The translations under genes and the position numbers were made by a program. This document shows positions 38,758-46,799 of a DNA stretch of 64,000 bases, piece by piece; position 1 is the first letter of the stretch; each line of letters begins with the position of its first letter. This DNA comes from Caribbeanibacter sp964518305. Lineage in GTDB: Bacteria > Gemmatimonadota > Gemmatimonadetes > Palauibacterales > Palauibacteraceae. The notes beneath the pieces were generated by a model, which did no database searches, was not told the origin of the DNA, and saw only the letters and a list, made by a program, of their open reading frames with translations. The stretch covers positions 1 through 64,000 of the forward strand of contig CAZFDK010000001.1 of NCBI GenBank assembly GCA_964518305.1. Direction: 5' to 3'.

Positions 38758-39857
38758 GAGATGACCTCCCGTCGGACGGTGAGCTCCTCCACGCGTTCCT
38801 CGTCCACCTCCACGCCGATGCCCGGCCGATCTCGGGGCACCGTGACGCGACCCTCGTCGTCCATGGTCCACTCGGGATCGACGATGTCCCGCTCCCAGTA
38901 GCGGGCGCTGGGGGAGAGGTCGCCGGGAAGGCGGAAGTTCGGCAGCGAGGCCAGGGCCACGTTGTAGCCGCGGCCGATCCCCGTCTCCAGCATCCCGCCG
39001 CACCAGACCGGAACGCTGGCCTCCCTGCAGAGGTCGTGGATCCGGAGCGACGGGCCGAAGCCACCTACCCGGCCGGGCTTCACGTTCACGATCCGGCCGC
39101 TGCCGAGCTCCAGCATGTCTCGGGCGCGCGCCGGGCTGGTGATCGACTCGTCGAGGCAGATCGGCGTCCGGAGCTCCCGCTGGAGCCTGGCGTGGCGCAC
39201 CAGGTCCTCGCGGTCGAGCGGTTGCTCGATCATGAGCAGGTCCAGGTCGTCCAGGCGCCGGAGCCGGTCCAGGTGGTCCAGCGTGTAGGCGCCGTTGCCG
39301 TCCACCGCGAGAGCGACCTCGTCGCCGAGTGCCTCGCGCACTGCCGAGACGTGCCCGATGTCAGCACCCGGCTCGATCTTGATCTTCACCTTGCGGTATC
39401 CCTCGCGGGCGGCCTTCCGGGCCCGCTCCACGAGCCGGGACGGATCGTCCTGGATTCCGACCGAGATCCCGGTCTCCACCTGCCGGCGCTCTCCCCCCAG
39501 CACCGACGCCAGCGGGAGCCCGGCGCGCCGGGCGGTGAGATTCCAGATGCCCATTTCCAAGGCCGCCCGGGCCATGCGATGCCCGCGGACCGCGTCGGCC
39601 AGGACTCGATCGACGGCCGAGGGGTGATCGAAGGGGCGCCGGACGACCAGTGGAGCCAGCCACTCCGACAGGGCGGTCCAGGCCGTGTCGACGGTCTCCG
39701 GCGAGTATTGGGGCCGCTCCTCGGCCACGCATTCGGCCCACACGGACTCGCCGCCGCCGGACCGGAGCCGGACCAGGGAAACGCGGAGCTCGTGCCGTGT
39801 GCCGGAGGAGATCCGGAACGGTCGCCTCAGGGCGAGGCGGATCTCGCGAAGCTCCAC
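38754..39857 (-). CDS. N-acylamino acid racemase / o-succinylbenzoate synthase-type enolase
   Basis: A 367-residue enolase-superfamily enzyme. The catalytic KxK is in KVKIKIEPG near 156-164. Metal ligands are in AVDGNGAY (Asp near 186), MIEQP (Glu near 211) and LDESI (Asp/Glu near 236). The opposite base is in NVKPGRVGG (Lys near 260). The C-terminal WCGGMLETGIGRGYNVALAS is typical of the MenC2/N-succinylamino acid racemase group. With a coupled M20 hydrolase and no menaquinone genes nearby, racemase activity is the better guess. Start: the GTG giving MELREIRLALRRPF; no better start lies upstream, although the Shine-Dalgarno GGAGGAG is rather far (15 bases). Confidence 0.85.
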   Translation of the reverse strand: MELREIRLALRRPFRISSGTRHELRVSLVRLRSGGGESVWAECVAEERPQYSPETVDTAWTALSEWLAPLVVRRPFDHPSAVDRVLADAVRGHRMARAALEMGIWNLTARRAGLPLASVLGGERRQVETGISVGIQDDPSRLVERARKAAREGYRKVKIKIEPGADIGHVSAVREALGDEVALAVDGNGAYTLDHLDRLRRLDDLDLLMIEQPLDREDLVRHARLQRELRTPICLDESITSPARARDMLELGSGRIVNVKPGRVGGFGPSLRIHDLCREASVPVWCGGMLETGIGRGYNVALASLPNFRLPGDLSPSARYWERDIVDPEWTMDDEGRVTVPRDRPGIGVEVDEERVEELTVRREVIS

Positions 39858-39915
39858 GCTCTCGACCCGTATCTCCTCCGGGCCCGGAGGAGAGGAGGCC
39901 GTGCCCGAGGTCGGG

Positions 39916-40701
39916 TCAGTCGTAGCGGCCCGCCGCGAACTCCTCGGGGCTCTCCGACCGGGCGTAAACCACGTTGGCCAGCCCGAGCGTGTCCAGGAGC
40001 CGGATGTAGTACCATCCGATGTCGAACTCCCACCAGTGCGCCTTGAACTTGGCGGACTTCGGGTCGGCGTGGTGATTGTTGTGGAGCTCTTCACCCAGGA
40101 TCCAGATGCCCCAGGGATAGAGGTTCGAGCTGTGGTCGCGGGTGTCGAAGTTCCGGTACCCCAGCGCATGGCCGGCGCCGTTGATGATGTTGCCCATGAT
40201 CGGCATCCAGATGGCCATCGTGGACCAGACGACGAGGCCGATTCCCGCGCCGAACAGGTAGATGTCGAGCAGCAGGACGAGAAGGATCCCGAGGCTCGAG
40301 TGCTTCGAGTAGACGTTCCGCTCGATCCAGTCGTCGGGTCCCTTCCCGTACTTCTCGATCAGCTCCTCGTCCTTGGTCGCCCGCTGATAGAAGAACACGC
40401 CCGCCAGGAGAATGGCCCAGAGCCCCTCCTCCTCGGGCGAGTGCGGGTCGCCCTCGCGATCCGCGTACGCGTGGTGCTTCCGGTGAACGGCGACCCATTC
40501 CTCGGTGACGATGCCGGTAGTGGCCCAGATCCAGAACCGGAGGAAGTGCTCCACCACCGGGTGGAACTCCACGCCTCCGTGAGTCGCGCACCGGTGCAGG
40601 TAGAGCGTGTTTCCGATGTTGGTGATGTGTCCCATCACGAGCACGAAGACGATGGGAAGCCACCAGGGATCCGTCAGAACTCCGTAGCCAGGCACTGACA
40701 T
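39916..40701 (-). CDS. Acyl-CoA/acyl-lipid desaturase (fatty acid desaturase)
   Basis: A 261-residue integral membrane di-iron enzyme. The three histidine boxes are present: HRCATH near 40, HRKHH near 77 and HNNHH near 209. Hydrophobic helices flank them. It introduces a double bond into saturated acyl chains, which adjusts membrane fluidity. The chosen ATG gives MSVPGYGVLTDPWWLPIVFV; further upstream in-frame codons encode an Arg-rich stretch without similarity. Confidence 0.9.
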   Translation of the reverse strand: MSVPGYGVLTDPWWLPIVFVLVMGHITNIGNTLYLHRCATHGGVEFHPVVEHFLRFWIWATTGIVTEEWVAVHRKHHAYADREGDPHSPEEEGLWAILLAGVFFYQRATKDEELIEKYGKGPDDWIERNVYSKHSSLGILLVLLLDIYLFGAGIGLVVWSTMAIWMPIMGNIINGAGHALGYRNFDTRDHSSNLYPWGIWILGEELHNNHHADPKSAKFKAHWWEFDIGWYYIRLLDTLGLANVVYARSESPEEFAAGRYD

Positions 40702-40883
40702 CGATGTCCAGGGGTTGGAGAGAACAGTTCGCCCTCGCCGGGGCGACAGACTGTCGACCGGTGTCGCGACCCGCAAGCGGCCGCCCGCGCGCCCGCTCCG
40801 TTCCGGGAGGGCACCTGTCAAGAGGCGCAAGAGACGTGCGCGGATCGACGCCCCCCTGCCGGAGCGGCTCTCCACCCGCCGGT

Positions 40884-40918
40884 TTGCATAAAAATGCTCA
40901 TTACTGTATAAATATTCT
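40884..40918 (+). promoter_or_regulatory. arg operon promoter embedded in two ARG boxes
   Basis: A -35 box TTGCAT and a -10 box TATAAA are 17 bases apart, which places the transcript start at or within a base of the argC ATG. Two ArgR sites overlap them: TGCAT-AAAA-ATGCT (40885-40898) and TGTAT-AAAT-ATTCT (40905-40918). Their centres are 20 bases apart, as for paired ARG boxes in other bacteria. The sites cover -35 and -10, so bound ArgR would block polymerase. The stretch is strikingly AT-rich for this genome. Confidence 0.8.
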
Positions 40919-40919
40919 C

Positions 40920-41966
40920 ATGAGCCATTCACGCCCGATTCGAGCCAGTGTCGCCGGTGCGTCCGGGTACGGGGGCGGAGAGCTGGTCAGGCTCCTCCAC
41001 GCCCACCCGGCGGTGGAGCTGGTGCGCCTGGCGGCCGGCGAGTGGTCCGGGCGGCGCGCCGACGAGGCCTGGCCCTCGCTGCGTGGCGTCGTCCGGACGA
41101 CCCTCGAGGAGTTGGGAGCGGCCGAGCTGGCGCGGGGAACGGACCTGGTCTTCCTCGCGCTGCCCCACGGAGTGGGCACGGACCTCGTGCCATCGGTGCT
41201 GGAGGCCGGCGCACGCGTCGTGGATCTGAGCGGCGACTTCCGGCTGCGGGACCCGGGGGAATATCCGCGCTGGTACGGTCGGACCCACCCGGCGCCGGAA
41301 CTCCTTGCGGAGGCGGTCTACGGACTGCCGGAGCTGGACGACGGCGCGCTCCGGGACGCGTCCCTGGTGGCATGTCCGGGGTGCTATGCCACGGCCGTGG
41401 GCCTGGCCCTGGCTCCGCTGCTCGCGGGCCCGTCGGCCGGCGACACGTGCTTCGTGGACGCGAAGTCCGGGCTCTCCGGTGCCGGGCGCTCTGCCGGCGA
41501 GCGTGGCGCTTTCGCCGAGGCCAACGAGAGCGTCCGGGCCTATGGGGCGGCCGGACACCGTCACACACCGGAGATGGAACAGACCGCGGCGGCGGAGGCA
41601 GAGCGGCCCGTCGCGGTGAGCTTCGTGCCCCATGTGGTGCCCATGACCCGGGGAATCCTGGCCACGTGTCAAGTCCCGCTGGAGGCGCCCCTGGACGAGG
41701 AGCGCGCCCTGGGCATCGTGGAGGAACGCTACGGCGACTGTCCATTCGTCCGGGTGGACCGGCGAATGCCGGAGAGCAAGGCCACGACGGGCTCCAACTT
41801 CTGCGATCTCTCCGTTCGCGTGGACGGGGAGCGTCGGGTCGCGGTGGCCGTGGCCGCCCTGGACAACCTGATGAAGGGGGCCGCCGGACAGGCGGTCCAG
41901 TGCATGAACCTGATGTTCGACCTCGACGAGCGGGAGGGGCTGTGGAATCTGCCGATCTATCCGTGA
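40920..41966 (+). CDS. argC: N-acetyl-gamma-glutamyl-phosphate reductase
   Basis: A 348-residue enzyme for the third step of ornithine synthesis: NADPH reduction of N-acetylglutamyl phosphate. The NADP-binding GASGYGGGELVRLL is at 13-26. The catalytic Cys is near 155 (ACPGCYATA), with HTPEMEQ supplying the conserved His. It is the first gene of argCJBDGHR. There is no Shine-Dalgarno before the ATG, and the promoter predicts a start of transcription at this ATG, so a leaderless message is likely. The following gene begins inside its stop codon. Confidence 0.95.
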   Translation: MSHSRPIRASVAGASGYGGGELVRLLHAHPAVELVRLAAGEWSGRRADEAWPSLRGVVRTTLEELGAAELARGTDLVFLALPHGVGTDLVPSVLEAGARVVDLSGDFRLRDPGEYPRWYGRTHPAPELLAEAVYGLPELDDGALRDASLVACPGCYATAVGLALAPLLAGPSAGDTCFVDAKSGLSGAGRSAGERGAFAEANESVRAYGAAGHRHTPEMEQTAAAEAERPVAVSFVPHVVPMTRGILATCQVPLEAPLDEERALGIVEERYGDCPFVRVDRRMPESKATTGSNFCDLSVRVDGERRVAVAVAALDNLMKGAAGQAVQCMNLMFDLDEREGLWNLPIYP

Positions 41967-43237
41967 GCGCTTCCTCCGCGGCGGCCGAAGGGACCGCCGG
42001 CGCCGGAGGGGGGAGGGTGGAGCGGGTGTCCGGGGCTCCCGGCGTGACCGCGGTGGACGGAGACGTGTGCAGCCCGGCGGGTTTCCGCGCCGCCGGCGTT
42101 CACTGCGGGCTCAAGTACCGGAAGCCGGACCTGGCCCTTCTGGTCTCCGACCGTCCGGCGGCCGCGGCCGGCGTGTTCACCACGAATCGAGTCCAGGCAG
42201 CTCCGGTGCGCTACAGCCGCCGTGTCGTGCAGAACGGGGAGGCCCGGGCGGTGGTCGTCAACAGTGCCAATGCAAACGCGTGCACCGGGGAGCAGGGTGA
42301 CCGGGACGCGGAGCAGATGGCGCGTCTCACGGGTCGGGCCCTGGGCATGGACCCGGGGCAGGTGCTGGTGGCCTCGACCGGTGTCATCGGCGTCCCGCTC
42401 CCCATGGACCGGGTACGGGCGGGGATCCTGTCCGCCGCCGGGGAGCTCGGCCCGGAGGCGGGAGACGCCCCGAGCGCCATCCTCACCACCGATCGGTGGA
42501 CGAAGACGGGCGCGGCTCGCTTCTCGGTCGATGGCCGCACCTGGACAGTGGGCGGCATGGCCAAGGGGGCCGGAATGATCCACCCCAGGATGGCCACCAC
42601 CCTGGGTTTCCTGACTACCGACGCCCCGGTTCCCGCTCCCGTCCTCCGGGAGGCGCTGCGCGAGGCGGTGGCCGGCTCCTTCAACCGTATCACCGTGGAC
42701 GGGGAGACGAGCACCAACGACGCGGTCGTGGCCCTGGCCAACGGATCGGGGCGCGGCACGGCCGTGGACGGAGGTGACGCCCTCGAGGGCCTGACGGCGG
42801 CGATGTCCGCGGTGGCCCGCTCGCTGGCGCTGGAGGTGGTCCGGGACGGAGAGGGCGCGACCACGGTGGCCCGGATCTCGGTGACGGGCGCCACCGGCGA
42901 GGCGGAGGCCCGTGCCGTGGCGGAGCGCCTGGCCACCTCCCCGCTGGTGAAGACGGCTCTCCACGGCGGCGACCCCAACTGGGGCCGGCTCATGGCCGCC
43001 GCCGGGAGCGCCGGCGTCGAGATGGATCCGGGAAGCATCGGCGTGTGGGTGGGCGACGTCCGGGTGGTCGAGGGCGGGACCGGCGTGGCCGGCGCTGAAG
43101 AGGACGCCGCCGGTGCCCTCGCCGGTGACCAGGTGGAGATTCGGGTCGACCTGGGGGCTGGCGCGGCTCGCCATCACATCTGGACGTGCGACCTGTCGGA
43201 GGAGTACGTCCGGGTCAACGGGAGCTACTCCTCGTGA
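41963..43237 (+). CDS. argJ: Bifunctional glutamate N-acetyltransferase/ornithine acetyltransferase
   Basis: A 424-residue proenzyme that recycles the acetyl group from acetylornithine to glutamate, and thus replaces ArgA and ArgE. The self-cleavage and nucleophile site is in MIHPRMATTLGFLTTD, between Ala 211 and Thr 212. FTTNRVQAAPV and VVVNSANANACTG near the N-terminus, and LVKTALHGGDPNWGRLMAAA near the C-terminus, are diagnostic. The GTG overlaps the argC stop; another GTG seven codons upstream is closer to a GGGAGGGG ribosome site and is an alternative. Confidence 0.95.
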   Translation: MSASSAAAEGTAGAGGGRVERVSGAPGVTAVDGDVCSPAGFRAAGVHCGLKYRKPDLALLVSDRPAAAAGVFTTNRVQAAPVRYSRRVVQNGEARAVVVNSANANACTGEQGDRDAEQMARLTGRALGMDPGQVLVASTGVIGVPLPMDRVRAGILSAAGELGPEAGDAPSAILTTDRWTKTGAARFSVDGRTWTVGGMAKGAGMIHPRMATTLGFLTTDAPVPAPVLREALREAVAGSFNRITVDGETSTNDAVVALANGSGRGTAVDGGDALEGLTAAMSAVARSLALEVVRDGEGATTVARISVTGATGEAEARAVAERLATSPLVKTALHGGDPNWGRLMAAAGSAGVEMDPGSIGVWVGDVRVVEGGTGVAGAEEDAAGALAGDQVEIRVDLGAGAARHHIWTCDLSEEYVRVNGSYSS

Positions 43238-44160
43238 CCCGGGCACCGGACGGAGCGACGGGGGCCGCCGGCGGGGGGCTCCTGGCGGAGGCGCTGGGCT
43301 ACGTGGCCGCGTGGCGGGGACGGACTGTGGCGGTGAAGGTGGGCGGAAGCGTACTGGCCGATGGCATGCCGCAGGGGTTGGCAGAGGACCTCGCCCTCCT
43401 GCACCGGGCCGGTGTCCGGACCGTGCTCGTCCACGGTGGCGGGCCCGAGGTGAACCGGGTCCTGGAGGAGATGGGCGGCAGCCCGGAGTTCGTGGACGGC
43501 CTCCGGGTGACGGACCGGAAGACCATGGACGTGGTCGTCATGGTGCTCGCCGGGCGCGTCAACAAGCGCATCGTGCTCCGGCTGCAGGAGGCCGGCGCCC
43601 GCGCCGCGGGCGTCTCGGGCGTCGATGCGGGTCTCCTGCAGGTGGGTTCCCACCCCGCCGCCGACCGCCTGGGGCGCGTCGGAGAGGTGGAGCGCGTGGA
43701 GCCGTCGCTCGTGCAAGCACTCTTCGAGGGCGGCCTCCTGCCGGTCGTGTCTCCGGTGGGCACCGACGGAGAGGGCCGGTGCTTCAACGTGAACGCGGAC
43801 GCCGCGGCCGCGGCCGTGGCGGCGGCCCTGGACGCTGAGAAGCTCGTGCTGGTGACCGACGTCCAGGGTATCCTGCGGGAATCCGGACTCGTCCCGACGC
43901 TGACCCCGGAGGAGGCCCGTGGTCTCGTGGCCGAGGGAACGGTCTCGCGTGGCATGGTGCCCAAGGTCGAGGCCTGCCTGTCGGCCCTGGAGCACGGCGT
44001 TCGCAGCGCCCACGTGGTGGGCACCGCCACCGAGCACGCCGTCCTCCGCGAGCTGCTCACCGAACGAGGCTCCGGGACCATGATCCGGAGCGCGTCCGCC
44101 GACGGGTCGAAGCCCGCCCGCGTCCACGAGCCCCACCGTATCGAGGAAGCGGGCACGTGA
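43234..44160 (+). CDS. argB: Acetylglutamate kinase
   Basis: A 308-residue amino acid kinase that phosphorylates N-acetylglutamate. VAVKVGGSVLAD near 32-43 and VLVHGGGPEVNRVLEEMG near 63 bind the phosphates and the substrate. FNVNADAAAAAVAAAL near 187 and LVTDVQGIL near 208 bind nucleotide. The C-terminal SRGMVPKVEACLSALEHGV is typical. The GTG start overlaps the argJ stop (GTGA), and the stop overlaps the argD start, so expression is coupled to both neighbours. Confidence 0.95.
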   Translation: MTRAPDGATGAAGGGLLAEALGYVAAWRGRTVAVKVGGSVLADGMPQGLAEDLALLHRAGVRTVLVHGGGPEVNRVLEEMGGSPEFVDGLRVTDRKTMDVVVMVLAGRVNKRIVLRLQEAGARAAGVSGVDAGLLQVGSHPAADRLGRVGEVERVEPSLVQALFEGGLLPVVSPVGTDGEGRCFNVNADAAAAAVAAALDAEKLVLVTDVQGILRESGLVPTLTPEEARGLVAEGTVSRGMVPKVEACLSALEHGVRSAHVVGTATEHAVLRELLTERGSGTMIRSASADGSKPARVHEPHRIEEAGT

Positions 44161-45461
44161 AATTGAACGATACTCACCTCGGCACGGACGGGGCGATCCG
44201 CCTCGGCCGCCGCCACCTGTTCCAGAACTACCGCCCCCTCCCGGTCGCCTTCGACCGGGGACAGGGCGTCCGTCTCCGGGACCCGGAGGGAAACGAGTAC
44301 CTGGACTTCATCGGTGGCATCGCAGTCTCCACGCTGGGGCACGCGCATCCGGACCTGGTGGAGGCCATCCGCCGGCAGGCCGGAAGGTGCCTCCACGTGT
44401 CCAATCTGTTCCATATTCCCGAGCAGGCCGAGGCCGGACGCCTGCTGACCGAGACGGCGGGCCTGGATCGCGCATTCTTCTGCAACAGCGGCGCCGAGGC
44501 AGTGGAGGCGGCCGTGAAGCTCGCACGCCGATGGGGCCGGGAGCGGGTGTGTACCGACTCCCCGGAGATCGTGGTCACGGAGGGCGCCTTCCACGGACGG
44601 ACACTCGGAGCGCTGGCCGCCACGGCGAATCCGGAGTACCGGGATCCCTTCGAGCCGCTCCCGGGAGGCTTCCGGCGAGTACCGTACGACGACCTGCCGG
44701 CGGCACGGCAGGCCATGGGGCCCGACACCTGCGCCATCCTGGTGGAGCCGATCCAGGGCGAGCGTGGCATCTGTGTCCCCTCCGACGACTATCTGGCGGG
44801 CCTGGAGCAGATGGCCGGCGAGCACGGAGCGCTGCTGGTGCTCGACGAGGTGCAGACCGGAATCGGCCGCACCGGCGCGGACTTCGCCTTCCAGCGGCAC
44901 GGTATCGAGCCCGACGCCGTGACCGCGGCCAAGGGGCTGGGCGGGGGCGTGCCGGTGGGGGCGCTGCTGGCCCGCGAGGAGGCGGCCGCGATGATCGGGC
45001 CCGGACACCACGCCTCCACCTTCGGCGGGAACCCCCTGGCCATGGCCGCCGTCGGCGTGGTTCTCCGGACCCTGAGCCGCTCCCGTCTCTCGGAGCGGGC
45101 CGGGGCCATGGGCGAGCGACTCCGCTCCGGCCTCGAGCGCCTGGCCGCCGGGGGGGCGCCGATCCGCAACGTCCGGGGCGCGGGCCTACTGGTGGGGCTC
45201 GACGTCGGCCCGCCCGCCGGGGCCGTGGTCCGGGCGTGCCTGGACCATGGCCTCCTGGTGAACGCCATCGGAGAGGACACGATCCGTCTCGCGCCGCCGC
45301 TGGTCGTGGCGGTCGCCGAGGTGGACCGTGGGGTGGCGCTCCTCGGCGAGGCCCTGGCCGACCTCGGAAGGGGCGGGACCCCTGAGCTCGAGGCCGACGC
45401 GACGAGAGCCGAGTCACATGGAGTCGATTCACATGTCACACCAAAGCGAGACGACAGATGA
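44157..45461 (+). CDS. argD: Acetylornithine aminotransferase
   Basis: A 434-residue class III PLP aminotransferase. The PLP Lys is near 259 in VTAAKGLGGGVP. LVLDEVQTGIGRTG supplies the Asp that contacts the pyridine nitrogen. NSGAEAVEAAVKLAR binds the phosphate. It converts N-acetylglutamate semialdehyde to N-acetylornithine. The N-terminus and the GTG start are set by the GTGA overlap with argB. A 20-residue charged tail follows the fold. The stop overlaps the argG ATG. Confidence 0.94.
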   Translation: MKLNDTHLGTDGAIRLGRRHLFQNYRPLPVAFDRGQGVRLRDPEGNEYLDFIGGIAVSTLGHAHPDLVEAIRRQAGRCLHVSNLFHIPEQAEAGRLLTETAGLDRAFFCNSGAEAVEAAVKLARRWGRERVCTDSPEIVVTEGAFHGRTLGALAATANPEYRDPFEPLPGGFRRVPYDDLPAARQAMGPDTCAILVEPIQGERGICVPSDDYLAGLEQMAGEHGALLVLDEVQTGIGRTGADFAFQRHGIEPDAVTAAKGLGGGVPVGALLAREEAAAMIGPGHHASTFGGNPLAMAAVGVVLRTLSRSRLSERAGAMGERLRSGLERLAAGGAPIRNVRGAGLLVGLDVGPPAGAVVRACLDHGLLVNAIGEDTIRLAPPLVVAVAEVDRGVALLGEALADLGRGGTPELEADATRAESHGVDSHVTPKRDDR

Positions 45462-46741
45462 GTGAACCGAGCCGCATCGCCCTGGCGTACTCCGGGGGCC
45501 TCGACACGTCCGTCATGATTCCCTGGCTCAGGAAGAACTACGGCGCCGAGGTCGTCGCCGTGGTCGCCAACGTGGGCCAGCGCGACGACTTCGACGCCGT
45601 ACGGCGGAAGGCCCTGGAGACCGGGGCGAAGGAGTGCAGGGTCCTGGAGCTCGGGGAGGCCTTCGCCGAGGAGTACATCCTTCCTGCGCTCAGGGCCGGC
45701 GCCGCGTACGAGGGCCGGTACCTGCTGGGGACGGCCCTGGCGCGGCCGCTGATCGCGGCGGCACAGGTCCGAACGGCCCGCGAGACCGGCTGCGACGCCC
45801 TGGCCCACGGCTGCACGGGGAAGGGCAACGACCAGGTCCGCTTCGAGCTCGCGTATCAGGCCCTGGCGCCGGCGATGACGGTCGTCGCGCCGTGGCGGGA
45901 GTGGGAGATCTCCTCGCGGGAGGATGCCATCGCATACGCCGACGAGCGGGGCATCCCCGTTCCGGCGAGCAGCGACCGACCGTACAGCGTCGACCAGAAC
46001 CTGTGGCACACCTCCTTCGAGGGGGGCGTGCTCGAGGACCCGGGCGCGAAGGCTCCGGACGACGTGTACGACATGACGGTGGATCCCGCCGAGGCGCCGG
46101 ACGAGGCCGAGGAGGTGGAGATCGGGTTCGAGGCCGGAGTCCCGATCTCCCTGGATGGCGAAGAGATGGCGCCCGTGGACCTGATCGACGCTCTGAACGG
46201 AATTGCCGGCCGCCACGGCGTGGGACGGGTGGACCTGGTGGAGAACCGGGTCGTGGGGATGAAGAGCCGGGGCGTGTACGAGACGCCTGCCGGCACCGTG
46301 CTCTCGGAGGCGCTGACCGACCTGCGGTCGCTGACCCTGGACCACGCCACCGCCGACTTCCTGGAGGACGTCTCCTCCCGCTACGGCGAGCTCGTCTACC
46401 GGGGGAAGTGGTTCACGCCGCTCCGGGCCTCCCTGGACGCCTTCGTGGAGTCGTCCCACCGCAACGTGACCGGGACCGTGACGCTCTGCCTCTACCGCGG
46501 GAGCTGTCTGCCGGTGGCGCGCACCTCTCCGGACTCCCTGTACCGCGAGGAGCTGGCGACCTTCGGCGAGGACGCCGTATACGACCACGCCGATGCCGGC
46601 GGCTTCATCCGCCTGTGGGGCCTCTCGAGCCGCGTCTACGCCGGCGTCCACGCCGACCGGTGGGAGAGCGACGGGGCGTCGCGGGCAGCGAAGGCAGACC
46701 AAAGGCGGGACGGGAACGCTACCCGGGCGGCCGTGGGCTGA
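45458..46741 (+). CDS. argG: Argininosuccinate synthase
   Basis: A 427-residue enzyme that joins citrulline and aspartate with ATP. The P-loop-like ALAYSGGLDTSVMIPWL is at residues 8-24, and GNDQVRFELAYQAL near 122 is the citrulline/aspartate site. VDQNLWHTSFEGGVLEDPG and GKWFTPLRASLDAF are also characteristic. Coupled to argD by ATGA. A GC-rich hairpin of 40 or so bases separates it from argH, the only real gap in the operon. Confidence 0.95.
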   Translation: MSEPSRIALAYSGGLDTSVMIPWLRKNYGAEVVAVVANVGQRDDFDAVRRKALETGAKECRVLELGEAFAEEYILPALRAGAAYEGRYLLGTALARPLIAAAQVRTARETGCDALAHGCTGKGNDQVRFELAYQALAPAMTVVAPWREWEISSREDAIAYADERGIPVPASSDRPYSVDQNLWHTSFEGGVLEDPGAKAPDDVYDMTVDPAEAPDEAEEVEIGFEAGVPISLDGEEMAPVDLIDALNGIAGRHGVGRVDLVENRVVGMKSRGVYETPAGTVLSEALTDLRSLTLDHATADFLEDVSSRYGELVYRGKWFTPLRASLDAFVESSHRNVTGTVTLCLYRGSCLPVARTSPDSLYREELATFGEDAVYDHADAGGFIRLWGLSSRVYAGVHADRWESDGASRAAKADQRRDGNATRAAVG

Positions 46742-46799
46742 GGGCCGCGGACCGGGCGGGGCTTTCCCCGGCCGCGGGTGACCCGCAGTCTGATATTCC

